Below are positions 9,150-15,996 of a stretch of DNA of 17,045 nt, piece after piece. Under the pieces are notes generated by a model. It worked only from the letters and a program-made list of their open reading frames with translations, was not told the DNA's origin and made no database searches. This DNA comes from Melioribacteraceae bacterium. GTDB taxonomy: Bacteria > Bacteroidota > Ignavibacteria > Ignavibacteriales > Melioribacteraceae. Numbering within the stretch: position 1 is the first letter of the stretch; every line of letters begins with the position of its first letter. A program made the position numbers and the translations under genes. The stretch spans positions 1-17,045 of the forward strand of contig JALSNL010000091.1 of NCBI GenBank assembly GCA_026987055.1, given 5' to 3'.

Positions 9150-9300
9150 TATGTTTTTTCGAGTTTTTTTGTTTATCTATTGCAAATAAATTAAAAATTT
9201 CTAAAAAATTGTGTCTTGAATCAAGTTAATGCCTTATCTAAAAAATAAATGATTTTATTTGACACAGTAATTTTAATTTTTTTATGATTGATAAAAGTTC
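9150..9300 (-). promoter_or_regulatory. 151-bp gap before the export gene; possible internal promoter region
   Basis: This is the longest gap inside the minus-strand polysaccharide locus. It is very AT-rich. It contains a small palindrome, CTTGA-A-TCAAG at 9215-9225, and a separated inverted pair GTGTC (9211-9215) / GACAC (9261-9265). I see no clear -35/-10 or sigma-54 consensus. The gap could hold a second promoter for the export-to-ligase genes. The palindromes are short enough to be chance. Confidence 0.3.
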
Positions 9301-10635
9301 TTATTCTGCAATACTATAATTTTTCACTATATTTTTTTGTTTTGAATCCGTTAAAATAAGTTGTTTTACAACCTTATTGGCTAACCCGCAGCTTGCATTC
9401 CAAGATGTAATATTCGGATATACTTGTGCAGAACTTGCCAAAAAAATGTTTGTATCTTTAATTTTTATTTTCGGCTTTATGTTGCTATAACCTAAAGGAT
9501 AAATAGGTTCAACAAAAGGAGCCTTAAAAATTTTAATATCTATTATATTACTATCGGAAATTTTTAGGTCAGGATAAAGTTTTAAAAGTTGTTTTTTCCA
9601 TCTTTTTGCAATTTGGGAATCTTCTTCGTTAAAAAGTTCGGAATCTCTATTACAATATTTCATTACATAAACAGCGTGATTATTATTGTATTGTTCATTA
9701 TTAATAAGCTCTGTCATTTCAACAACACCATCAAATTCAGTCTTTGAATTTACAACAGGAGCCCAATAATAATTATCCAAAGGTTTATTTAGGATAAACA
9801 ATGCATTTACAACACCTTGATATGTCAAGTTTGGATCGGTAAAATTATTTTCTATGTTAGTTCCTTTTATTGCTTTAGCAAATGATGGAATTGGAATTGT
9901 AGATATTACCCAATCTGCTTTTAATGTTGTAGTATCGGTTAAAAATACGTTTACACCATCAGAGCTTTTTTCAATTTTTTTTACCGTTGTGTTTGTCTTA
10001 ATTTCTCCACCAAGTTCTTTAATCTTTTCTTCTAACTTATCAATAATTGTTTTAAGTCCGCCATGTATATAACCACGCAAAGCCTTATTCTTTTCTCTGC
10101 CTAACCTTTGCCAAATATATAGCGAAGGTAAATTGCCTGCATGATTTCCAAATTTGGATAAGAATAATTGTTTTAAGATTTTTTCCCAAATTGTTTTTCC
10201 ATAAAGACTTTTAAACCATTCTTCTATGGGTAAATTATCCAGGTCTTTTCCTTTTCCCAAATATCTAATTGCCAGACTGATAACGCCAAATCTTATTCTA
10301 TTAAAGAAAGAAATAGGTTTAAATTTTAATAAATCAAAAGGGGAATTGAAAGGATAGCGTTTCCCATCAACAATAAAGCCCATTCTGGTTGGTTTCCAGT
10401 ATAGTTTATCTTTTAATCCTATTTCGCCAAGTAATTTTAACAGCGGTTCATCAGAAGGCATTAAACAATGATAAAACTTATCAACCCATTTATCTTTATA
10501 TCTAAAAAAAGTTCCCAAACCACCCAGTTGAGCATTACTTTCCAATAATGTTACTTGGTAACCGTTTTTCTGTAATTGATAAGCTGATGTAAGTCCGGCT
10601 ATTCCGCCACCAATAACTATAATTTTTTTACCCAT
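9301..10635 (-). CDS. NAD(P)/FAD-dependent oxidoreductase, amine-oxidase / protoporphyrinogen-oxidase-like
   Basis: 444 residues. The N-terminus is a classic FAD-binding Rossmann fold: IIVIGGGIAGLTSAYQL (5-21) with the ribose-binding Glu32 in TLLES, then the GG pair at 38-39 in QLGGLGTFF. A C-terminal segment IFLASSAQVYPNITSWNASCG matches the second FAD-contact region of the flavin amine oxidase superfamily (PF01593). Relatives are often found beside GT2 genes in surface polysaccharide or lipid loci and also include UDP-galactopyranose-mutase-like flavoproteins; the substrate is not known here. ATG at 10635 lies 1 bp after the stop codon of the GT2 gene, suggesting translational coupling. A protoporphyrinogen-oxidase label from automatic annotation should not be taken as a haem-synthesis role. 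Confidence 0.85.
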   Translation of the reverse strand: MGKKIIVIGGGIAGLTSAYQLQKNGYQVTLLESNAQLGGLGTFFRYKDKWVDKFYHCLMPSDEPLLKLLGEIGLKDKLYWKPTRMGFIVDGKRYPFNSPFDLLKFKPISFFNRIRFGVISLAIRYLGKGKDLDNLPIEEWFKSLYGKTIWEKILKQLFLSKFGNHAGNLPSLYIWQRLGREKNKALRGYIHGGLKTIIDKLEEKIKELGGEIKTNTTVKKIEKSSDGVNVFLTDTTTLKADWVISTIPIPSFAKAIKGTNIENNFTDPNLTYQGVVNALFILNKPLDNYYWAPVVNSKTEFDGVVEMTELINNEQYNNNHAVYVMKYCNRDSELFNEEDSQIAKRWKKQLLKLYPDLKISDSNIIDIKIFKAPFVEPIYPLGYSNIKPKIKIKDTNIFLASSAQVYPNITSWNASCGLANKVVKQLILTDSKQKNIVKNYSIAE

Positions 10636-10636
10636 T

Positions 10637-11509
10637 TTATATTCTTCTCGGTGCAGGAGAAACTCTGTCTCTAATTGCTAATTTTAAATATTGTAATAAA
10701 GTTTTAGATAGCTTTAATTTACTTGCTCCTAACTTTCTGTCATATCTCAGTTTAAAAGGAATTTCAACAATGTTTGGTGACCAATGTCTAAGTTTTAACA
10801 ATAGTTCAACCATACAAGCAAAACCTTGCTCATGAATTAATGTTTCTCCATAATGAAGTGAAGCTTTTTGAAGTATGTTAACCCTGTAAGCTCTATATCC
10901 GCTTGTAAAATCATTAATCTTATTAAGTGGTAAAAGTGTTTTGAAAACAAAACTTGCCCCGCGTGATAACAAACGTCTAAATGGTGGTGCACTTTTATCA
11001 TCACCGCCGGCAACGAATCTTGATGCAATAACGATATCGGCTCCTTCTTCAATTCTCGTTATCATTTCATCTAATAATGTAACATCATGTGTGTCATCAG
11101 CATCCATTATTACAATCATATCATTATTCTCAGCATTAGAAAGGGCTTCTTTTATTCCGGTCTGCACAGCTTGCCCAAGTCCCATATTTACTTCATGGTT
11201 TACAAGCGTTAGATGGAAATTTTTATTTAGTTTAGTTGCAACTTTTTCCGTGTTGTCCGAAGAACCGTCGTTAACTACTATTACGTTTACCTTAATATTG
11301 TGTGAAATATCTAATTCTTCAATTCTTTTTAACAAATTAGGCAAAGACTCTTCTTCATTATATGCCGGTAAAACATAATATACAGCTCCTACTTTTTCTG
11401 TCATTATAGTCGGATGGATTTCCTCAAATAAAGTCGCTTCTTTTTTCATTAAGTTTTCTCTATTATATTCTTTGAGTAATTCTTTTTCTAATGTTTTTAC
11501 TACAACCAT
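10637..11509 (-). CDS. Glycosyltransferase family 2, polyprenyl-phosphate mannosyltransferase-like
   Basis: 290 residues. GT-A fold motifs: PAYNEEESLPNLL (48-60), VVNDGSSDNT (78-87), and the metal-binding MDADDTHD (135-142). VIASRFVAGGDDKSAPPFRRLLSRGAS and the FTSGYRAYR segment follow. This pattern is that of DPM1-like GT2 enzymes, which load a sugar from a nucleotide onto a polyprenyl phosphate or a lipid acceptor at the inner face of the membrane. No C-terminal membrane helices are present. It is the first gene of the minus-strand locus. Start chosen at ATG 11509 because an AAGGG sequence lies about 6-11 nt upstream, one of the few Shine-Dalgarno-like sites in the window; the catalytic domain begins only at about residue 42, so Met21 or Met36 remain possible. 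Confidence 0.88.
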   Translation of the reverse strand: MVVVKTLEKELLKEYNRENLMKKEATLFEEIHPTIMTEKVGAVYYVLPAYNEEESLPNLLKRIEELDISHNIKVNVIVVNDGSSDNTEKVATKLNKNFHLTLVNHEVNMGLGQAVQTGIKEALSNAENNDMIVIMDADDTHDVTLLDEMITRIEEGADIVIASRFVAGGDDKSAPPFRRLLSRGASFVFKTLLPLNKINDFTSGYRAYRVNILQKASLHYGETLIHEQGFACMVELLLKLRHWSPNIVEIPFKLRYDRKLGASKLKLSKTLLQYLKLAIRDRVSPAPRRI

Positions 11510-11685
11510 TTTGCACCCTTGTTAAATTCAAAATACTTTTTTTTTATTTAGGTGCAATAAAATGTAAATTGAGACATAAAGTGTGATTTAACTCAAATTA
11601 TTAAAATATTTAAGTTTTAATCGTATATTAATATATAGCATTTTTTTAAAAATGCTATTTATTTGTAAAAAAAATATGGATTACT
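11510..11685. promoter_or_regulatory. Divergent intergenic region between the polysaccharide locus and wecB
   Basis: 176 bp separate two divergently transcribed genes, so promoters for both must lie here or be absent. The sequence is AT-rich with T/A runs. An inverted pair ATTAAAA (11600-11606) / TTTTAAT (11615-11621) and the strong palindrome listed separately are the only structures I can point to. I cannot assign -35/-10 or Bacteroidota-type -33/-7 boxes with confidence. Confidence 0.5.
11635..11658. repeat. 24-bp perfect palindrome upstream of wecB
   Basis: ATAGCATTTTT and AAAAATGCTAT form 11-bp perfect arms around a TT centre. The palindrome ends 27 bp before the wecB start codon. It could be a hairpin in the wecB 5' untranslated region or an operator for a dimeric regulator. 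The position, with the T-run inside the stem rather than after it, argues against an ordinary terminator for the plus strand. Confidence 0.6.
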
Positions 11686-12798
11686 ATGAAAAAGATATCA
11701 ATTATATTCGGGACAAGACCGGAAGCTATAAAGTTAATTCCCGTAATTTTAGAACTTAAAAAGAATAAAAATTTTGAAATAAATATTTGTGTTACTGCCC
11801 AGCATAGGGAAATGTTGGATCAAGTATTGGAAATATTTAATATTAAACCGGATACCGATTTGGATTTAATGCAGCCAAATCAAACATTAAGTACATTAAC
11901 TTCCAGAATTATAAATGCGGTGGATAATTATTTCAGCGAATACAAACCGGATATTGTTCTTGTTCAAGGAGATACAACAACGGTTTTTGCTGTTTCGCTT
12001 GTTGCTTTTTATCATAAAGTAAAAGTAGGTCATGTAGAAGCAGGATTAAGAACCGGGAAAAAGTATTCTCCGTTTCCGGAAGAAATTAATAGAGTATTAA
12101 CATCAAGAATTGCGGATATACATTTTGCACCAACGGAAATTTCAAAAAACAACTTATTAAAAGAAGGAATTAACAGCGAAAAGATTTTTATTACAGGCAA
12201 TACGGTAATTGATGCTCTCTTTTTAGCAAAAGAAAAAGTTTTGGAATTAAAACCCAAGGTTAATGGCTTACAGAAAAATTTAGAAGAAATTTCTCCGTAT
12301 ATTTTAATAACCGGTCATAGAAGAGAAAATTTTGGTGAGGGCTTTATAAATATTTGTTCGGCAATTTCAGAACTTGCGCTTAAATACGAAAATTATAACT
12401 TTATTTATCCCGTTCATTTAAACCCAAATGTTCAAGATCCGGTTAACAAACTTTTAGCAAACAAAAAAAATATATTCTTAATTAAACCGCAAACATACCT
12501 TCCGTTTATTTCATTGATGATGAATTCAAAAATAATACTTACGGATTCCGGTGGTGTTCAAGAAGAGGCTCCCAGCCTTGGAAAACCGGTTTTAGTAATG
12601 CGGGAAAATACCGAACGACCGGAGGCAGTTACAGCAGGAACTGTTAAACTTGTTGGAACTGATAAGCAGAAAATATTTAATGAAGTATCCAAATTACTTG
12701 ATAACAATTTAGAATATAAAAAAATGGCAAATGCTATTAATCCTTATGGTGACGGACTGGCAAGTAAAAGAATATCTGAAATTTTATCTGAAATATAG
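11686..12798 (+). CDS. wecB: UDP-N-acetylglucosamine 2-epimerase (non-hydrolysing)
   Basis: 370 residues, the usual length. It interconverts UDP-GlcNAc and UDP-ManNAc in the cytoplasm. Signature motifs are all present: GTRPEAIK (9-16, including Arg11 and Lys16), QGDTTT (94-99, Asp96), GHVEAGLRT (115-123, Glu118), PEEINR (131-136), GHRRENFGEG (210-219, His211), TDSGGVQEEAPSLGKPVL (286-303) and NTERPEAV (308-315). The catalytic and UDP-binding residues known from E. coli WecB therefore look intact. No UDP-ManNAc dehydrogenase (wecC) follows, so the product may be used directly or oxidised by an enzyme encoded elsewhere. It is transcribed away from the polysaccharide locus and probably supplies a sugar donor to it. 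An out-of-frame ATG lies 11 nt upstream; the ATG at 11686 is fixed by the conserved N-terminus. Confidence 0.95.
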   Translation: MKKISIIFGTRPEAIKLIPVILELKKNKNFEINICVTAQHREMLDQVLEIFNIKPDTDLDLMQPNQTLSTLTSRIINAVDNYFSEYKPDIVLVQGDTTTVFAVSLVAFYHKVKVGHVEAGLRTGKKYSPFPEEINRVLTSRIADIHFAPTEISKNNLLKEGINSEKIFITGNTVIDALFLAKEKVLELKPKVNGLQKNLEEISPYILITGHRRENFGEGFINICSAISELALKYENYNFIYPVHLNPNVQDPVNKLLANKKNIFLIKPQTYLPFISLMMNSKIILTDSGGVQEEAPSLGKPVLVMRENTERPEAVTAGTVKLVGTDKQKIFNEVSKLLDNNLEYKKMANAINPYGDGLASKRISEILSEI

Positions 12799-13216
12799 AT
12801 AATTATTTTAAAGATTTTTTTTAAAATTGTATATAAAATTAGTTTAGTTAAACGAAATTTATCATCCCTCATTGGTAAAATTTTCCCAATATAAAATCCC
12901 CCATTTATGTTATTGATGAAATGTTTATTTTAACATACCTTTACACATAATCAAAAAACAATGTATTTAGATACAGACGCAAGGAAGAATATAGTAGATA
13001 TTGCAATTATAAAGATTAATACTACAAACTTTCTCATTCTAAAACACTTTGCTATAAATATAATTATTGCTAAATTGATAGCTTAATAAATTCATATTTA
13101 TATAACAATAGATTTATTTTTAAAAAATAATTTCATATAAAAAAAACTATAACTTATTGTTTTCTGCTATCTTAATTATAGTTTATAAGTATTTGCTTTA
13201 TATAGACTAAGTAATA
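12799..13216. other. Intergenic region between wecB and the cysC leader, no convincing gene
   Basis: Very AT-rich. After wecB there is a T-rich stretch with a weak TTTTAAA/TTTAAAA inverted repeat (about 12808-12826) that could end transcription. An imperfect 20-bp palindrome ATTGGTAAAATTTTCCCAAT lies at 12871-12890. Two very short open frames exist, 12961-13086 (plus, 41 aa) and 12951-13037 (minus, 28 aa); the latter is listed separately. A 9-bp inverted repeat, AAACTATAA (13144-13152) / TTATAGTTT (13176-13184), precedes the cysC leader. The cysC promoter should lie in the last ~150 bp but I cannot place it. Confidence 0.5.
12951..13037 (-). CDS. Possible small membrane peptide (28 aa), unverified
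   Basis: ATG ending at 13037 to TGA at 12951 encodes MRKFVVLIFIIAISTIFFLA followed by SVSKYIVF. The product has a positively charged start, one long hydrophobic helix and a basic residue near the end, the look of a single-pass small protein or a bare signal anchor. No Shine-Dalgarno sequence precedes it, but neighbours lack one too. In sequence this AT-rich, hydrophobic codons arise easily by chance, so this may be no gene at all. Confidence 0.2.
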   Translation of the reverse strand: MRKFVVLIFIIAISTIFFLASVSKYIVF

Positions 13217-13283
13217 AATTGTAATTCAATACGCTAGGGGAAACTTGTAACCAACTTGGCGAAGCTGTATTTAAACGACAATT
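13217..13283 (+). ncRNA. Candidate structured 5' leader of the cys operon (unclassified)
   Basis: Two nested stems can form just before the cysC ATG (13288). Outer stem: AATTGT (13217-13222) with ACAATT (13278-13283). Inner stem: AATACGCT (13228-13235) with AGCTGTATT (13263-13271), 8 bp with one bulged U. The enclosed loop (13236-13262) is far richer in G and C than the flanks and contains AGGGGAAACTTG and CCAACTTGGCG, with a direct AACTTG repeat. I compared it mentally with SAM-I, SAM-II, SAH, TPP, cobalamin and c-di-GMP riboswitches and it fits none. The location before sulfate-activation genes suggests control by a sulfur metabolite, which is inference. The outer stem ends 4 nt from the start codon, so folding could block translation initiation. 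Confidence 0.4.
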
Positions 13284-13287
13284 AAAA

Positions 13288-13896
13288 ATGACTTCAAAAA
13301 ATTTATATTGGCACAAAGGTAAAGTAAGTATTTCCGATCGTGAAAATGCTAACGGACATAAGAGTGCATGTCTCTGGTTTACCGGATTATCAGGCAGTGG
13401 AAAATCGACACTTGCTTTAGAAGTTGAAGCGGAACTTTTTAAGCTGGGAATACAAACATATATTTTAGACGGTGATAATGTTCGTCACGGTTTGAACAAA
13501 GATTTGTCATTTTCCGAAACCGATAGAAAAGAAAATATTAGAAGAATTGGAGAGGTGGCAAAATTGTTTGTTGATGCCGGAATTATTGTTCTAACAGCGT
13601 TTATCTCACCTTTTGTAAATGATAGAGAACAAGTAAGAAAACTATTACCCGAAGGAAAATTTATAGAAATATTTGTTGATTGCGATTTGGAAACTTGCGA
13701 AGCGAGAGACCCGAAAGGACTTTATAAAAAAGCCAGAGCAAATGAAATAAAGGATTTTACGGGAATTTCATCACCTTATGAAAAACCTGTAAATCCTGAA
13801 ATAATTATCGATAATGGGAAGAATTCTGATCTTAATAAAAATATTGCAAAGATTATTTCTCATTTAAAAAGTAAAAGAATTATTGATTTCAAATAA
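13288..13896 (+). CDS. cysC: Adenylyl-sulfate (APS) kinase
   Basis: 202 residues, normal length. It phosphorylates APS with ATP to give PAPS in the cytoplasm. The P-loop GLSGSGKST is at 33-41 and the APS/Mg site DGDNVRHGL at 61-69. The APS-binding stretch [17 protein letters not shown] lies at 75-91 (Arg80, Asn83), and the FISPF segment at 105-109 carries Ser107, equivalent to the active-site serine of E. coli CysC. The [23 protein letters not shown] lid region follows. All expected residues are present, so this is a competent APS kinase. The [13 protein letters not shown]-terminus fixes the start. It opens the plus-strand sulfate-activation operon and is followed after 34 bp by a fusion paralogue. 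Confidence 0.95.
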   Translation: MTSKNLYWHKGKVSISDRENANGHKSACLWFTGLSGSGKSTLALEVEAELFKLGIQTYILDGDNVRHGLNKDLSFSETDRKENIRRIGEVAKLFVDAGIIVLTAFISPFVNDREQVRKLLPEGKFIEIFVDCDLETCEARDPKGLYKKARANEIKDFTGISSPYEKPVNPEIIIDNGKNSDLNKNIAKIISHLKSKRIIDFK

Positions 13897-13930
13897 TTAT
13901 TCTATTACTTAGGATAAAAAAGATTCTCTT

Positions 13931-14650
13931 GTGTATAAAGAAACCAAATTACGATCAATTGTAAAAACAATCTCTTGGCGTGTATTAGCTACATTAACAA
14001 CCGTTAGCTTGGTCTATATTTTTATTGGCGATACTAAAATTGCATTTGCAGTTGGCGGAATAGAAGTATTCCTTAAAATGCTAATATATTTTATTCACGA
14101 AAGAGTTTGGGATAAACTGAAATTCGGCAAACATGAAATCCAACCTTTTGTTATTTGGATTACCGGATTAGCAAGATCGGGCAAATCCGAAATAGGAGAA
14201 AAACTTACAAAAAAACTTAAAGAGATAGGATTAAAAGCCGAGCATCTTGACGGGCATTCCGTAAGAGATCTATTCCCGCAAACCGGTTTCAGCAGAGAAG
14301 AAGTTAATTTACATATTGAAAGGGTTGGTTATCTTGCCGGTAAATTGGAAAGTCAAGGGGTTTTTGTTGTTGCTTCATTTCTTTCACCTTATAAAGAATC
14401 AAGAGAATTTGTAAAGAAGAATTGTAAAAATTATGTTGAAGTTTATATTTCAACGCCCGCGGAAGTTTGTGAAGAAATGGACACAAAAGGAATTTATAAA
14501 AAAGCTAAAGCAGGTGAGATAAAAAATTTTCCCGGAGTAAATGTTGAATACGAGAAACCGGGAAATCCCGATATAACAATAGATACATCTAAAATAAGTA
14601 CTAACGAAGCTGCAGATAAAATTTTTAACAACATTAAAAAGTATATTTAA
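13931..14650 (+). CDS. DUF2061 membrane domain fused to a divergent APS-kinase-like domain
   Basis: 239 residues starting at a GTG. Residues 1-66 are a DUF2061 domain (PF09834): [13 protein letters not shown], two membrane helices (about 18-33 and 37-54), then [11 protein letters not shown]. Residues 73-239 are an APS-kinase fold with P-loop GLARSGKS (79-86), DGHSVRDLF (107-115), FLSPY (150-154) and [17 protein letters not shown], all colinear with CysC. Key APS-site residues differ from CysC: DGDN becomes DGHS, and DRKENIRR becomes EVNLHIER, so the equivalents of Arg80 and Asn83 are Val125 and His128. The ATP site therefore looks usable while the substrate site is changed. It may be a membrane-tethered kinase for another substrate, or a regulatory partner of the CysCDN enzymes. 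It sits 34 bp after cysC and 2 bp before cysD. Confidence 0.88.
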   Translation: MYKETKLRSIVKTISWRVLATLTTVSLVYIFIGDTKIAFAVGGIEVFLKMLIYFIHERVWDKLKFGKHEIQPFVIWITGLARSGKSEIGEKLTKKLKEIGLKAEHLDGHSVRDLFPQTGFSREEVNLHIERVGYLAGKLESQGVFVVASFLSPYKESREFVKKNCKNYVEVYISTPAEVCEEMDTKGIYKKAKAGEIKNFPGVNVEYEKPGNPDITIDTSKISTNEAADKIFNNIKKYI

Positions 14651-14652
14651 TT

Positions 14653-15534
14653 ATGGATCATTTACAACAATTAGAAAATAAGAGTGTGCATATTTTCAGA
14701 GAAGCTTATTCAAATTTTAAAAATATGTGTATGCTTTGGTCAATTGGTAAAGACAGTACCGTTTTACTTTGGCTTGCCAGAAAAGCATTTTTCGGTCATG
14801 TACCTTTTCCGCTTGTTCACATTGATACTCATTATAAAATTCCCGAAATGATTGAATACAGAGACAGACTTGCCAAAGAGTGGAAGTTAAACATGGTTTA
14901 CGGACAAAATGAAAAAGCTTTGGCGGAAAAACAAACATATCCCGATGGAAACGTTGATAGAATTACCTGTTGCAGAAATTTAAAAACAGATGCATTAAGA
15001 AATACATTAAGCGGTAAATGGAAAAGATACAGACTTAACCATGAAACCGGCAAATACGAAGTTGATAAAAATACCGAACCATATACCGGCGTAATTGTGG
15101 GAGCACGTGCAGACGAAGAAGGGAGCAGGTCCAAGGAAAGATATTTTTCACCGAGAGATATTGAAAATCAATGGGATGTTGGAGATCAACCGCCTGAATT
15201 TTGGAATCAATTTAAAACCGATTTTGCTCCGGGAACACACTTAAGAATTCATCCTTTATTAGATTGGACGGAACTAAATATTTGGGAATATATTCAAAGA
15301 GAAAATATTCCAACGGTTTCTCTTTATTATGACCAAGGTGAAGGAAAACGTTATCGTTCGTTAGGTTGTTATCCTTGCACTTCGCCAATTGAATCAACAT
15401 CAAAAAATATTGAAGAAATAATTGAAGAACTTAAAAGCGGAAAGTTAAAAAATATTGCCGAACGTTCCGGTCGCGAGCAAGATAAAGCCGATGGCGGAGG
15501 ATTGGAAACCTTAAGGCGTGGCGGATATATGTAA
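14653..15534 (+). CDS. cysD: Sulfate adenylyltransferase subunit 2 (ATP sulfurylase small subunit), CC/CxxC subtype
   Basis: 293 residues. With CysN it makes APS from ATP and sulfate. The PP-loop SIGKDS (30-35), [31 protein letters not shown], the [15 protein letters not shown] segment and the terminal RRGGYM are typical of CysD in the PAPS-reductase superfamily (PF01507). Unlike E. coli CysD, it has Cys106-Cys107 ([12 protein letters not shown]) and Cys239/Cys242 (GCYPCTSP), positioned like the [4Fe-4S] ligands of assimilatory APS reductases. The C-terminal catalytic cysteine of those reductases is absent, so the CysD call holds. A stretch after residue 115 ([18 protein letters not shown]) is inserted relative to E. 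coli. The start ATG is 2 nt after the upstream stop, suggesting coupling. Its partner cysN is displaced 845 bp downstream. Confidence 0.92.
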   Translation: MDHLQQLENKSVHIFREAYSNFKNMCMLWSIGKDSTVLLWLARKAFFGHVPFPLVHIDTHYKIPEMIEYRDRLAKEWKLNMVYGQNEKALAEKQTYPDGNVDRITCCRNLKTDALRNTLSGKWKRYRLNHETGKYEVDKNTEPYTGVIVGARADEEGSRSKERYFSPRDIENQWDVGDQPPEFWNQFKTDFAPGTHLRIHPLLDWTELNIWEYIQRENIPTVSLYYDQGEGKRYRSLGCYPCTSPIESTSKNIEEIIEELKSGKLKNIAERSGREQDKADGGGLETLRRGGYM

Positions 15535-15662
15535 CCCGTGAAAACACGAACGAAAAACACGGATGTGAAAAGATTGAGTGATTGGGAAGAGATTGGATGA
15601 ATGAAAATAGGTTGAATGAATGAAAGATTGGGTGAATGGTTAAAAAGTATAAAGGTGGAAAA
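15535..15662 (+). other. Left flank of the S23/IVP cassette, low-complexity GATTG/GAATGA tract
   Basis: 128 bp between the cysD stop and the pseudogene start. It begins with a small hairpin (CGTG-AAAA-CACG, 15537-15548) and continues as purine-rich degenerate repeats of GATTGG, TGAATGAA and GGTTGAATGAATG. The segment 15618-15646 is an imperfect inverted copy of 16342-16365 on the other side of the pseudogene. No gene is seen. Confidence 0.55.
15618..15646 (+). repeat. Left imperfect inverted repeat flanking the S23/IVP cassette
   Basis: The left copy runs GAATGA-aag-ATTGGGTGAATGG then TTAAAAA. It matches the reverse complement of 16342-16365 (GAATGATTGGATGATTG then TTAAAAA), with a 3-nt insertion and a few substitutions. 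The pair brackets the pseudogene and could mark the ends of an inserted cassette, or be part of a local low-complexity expansion. Confidence 0.45.
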
Positions 15663-15852
15663 ATGAAATATTCAGAGAGGAATAAAAATATCAATAGAGG
15701 ATTTAGAAAGCTGAAAGTTTGAAAAGAAGCTATTGAATTGTTTCGGTTTGTAAAATTAAATCTCGATAAATTAAATTCGGTTTCGTATAAAAGCAATGCA
15801 CAAGTCGAGGATTCTATTTTATCTGTTTCATCTAATATTGCAGAGGGTTATT

Positions 15853-15856
15853 GTAG
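15853..15856. repeat. Left GTAG target-site duplication
   Basis: GTAG at 15853-15856 is repeated at 15997-16000, immediately outside the TGT...ACA ends of the inserted element. Joining left and right flanks through one GTAG gives TAT-TGT-AGA-AGG-TAC, in frame in the S23/IVP gene, which supports a true duplication although 4 bp alone is weak. Confidence 0.65.
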
Positions 15857-15996
15857 TGTTATGTTAATTTATAAATGACGGTAATCTAAAAACTCACCCC
15901 AACCCCTCTCTTAAAAAGAGAGGGACTGCTCCCTCTCCCTTTGGGAGAGGGTTGGGGTGAGGGCTAATTTACCGACAAAGTATAGTTAACTTTACA
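15857..15996. mobile_element. 140-bp MITE-like palindromic element
   Basis: Non-coding element with imperfect terminal inverted repeats reaching about 45 bp inward. Both ends begin TGT, then share GTTAA, G-CGGTAA and a perfect CTCACCCCAACCC (15893-15905) / GGGTTGGGGTGAG (15949-15961). Inside are two 21-bp hairpins with 9-bp arms: CCCTCTCTT/AAGAGAGGG (15904-15924) and CCCTCTCCC/GGGAGAGGG (15931-15951). GTAG flanks both ends. It encodes no protein and would need a transposase in trans. CTCACCCCAACCC-type palindromes are recurrent dispersed repeats in many genomes. The GC-rich core stands out from the surroundings and may hinder transcription into cysN, though no U-run follows it. Confidence 0.82.

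Noticed and set aside
9301..10635. Protoporphyrinogen oxidase of haem synthesis
   Set aside because: Only the general FAD/amine-oxidase fold is shared; the gene is coupled to a glycosyltransferase in a polysaccharide locus with no haem genes nearby.
10837..11052. 71-codon minus-strand frame within the GT2 gene
   Set aside because: Out-of-frame overlap with conserved GT2 sequence; no recognisable motifs.
10941..11378. 145-codon open frame on the plus strand inside the GT2 gene
   Set aside because: It is a mirror of a well-supported GT2 coding region; its composition is that of a reverse-complement shadow.
12961..13086. 41-codon plus-strand open frame in the wecB-cysC gap
   Set aside because: No ribosome binding signal, no domain or signal character, and it overlaps the equally weak minus-strand frame; likely chance.
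13217..13283. Assignment of the cysC leader to SAM, TPP or cobalamin riboswitches
   Set aside because: None of the core consensus sequences of those classes is present; only generic stems are seen.
14653..15534. Calling this gene an APS/PAPS reductase (cysH) because of its CC and CxxC cysteines
   Set aside because: It lacks the C-terminal catalytic cysteine motif, has the CysD SIGKDS and RRGGYM features, and is followed by cysN.
15720..15722. TGA recoded as Trp or selenocysteine in the S23/IVP gene
   Set aside because: Other genes use TGG for Trp and stop at TGA (for example the S23/IVP gene's own end). The gene is also broken by an insertion, and no SECIS-like hairpin is evident directly after the codon.
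15431..15796. 121-codon open frame on the minus strand over the end of cysD and the cassette flank
   Set aside because: It overlaps the conserved C-terminus of cysD and low-complexity flank; the product is Phe/Ser-rich with no domain character.
15857..15996. CRISPR array or rho-independent terminator in the CCCTCTC/GAGAGGG palindrome
   Set aside because: The two hairpins are not identical repeats with spacers, and no U-run follows; terminal inverted repeats and the GTAG duplication fit a MITE better.
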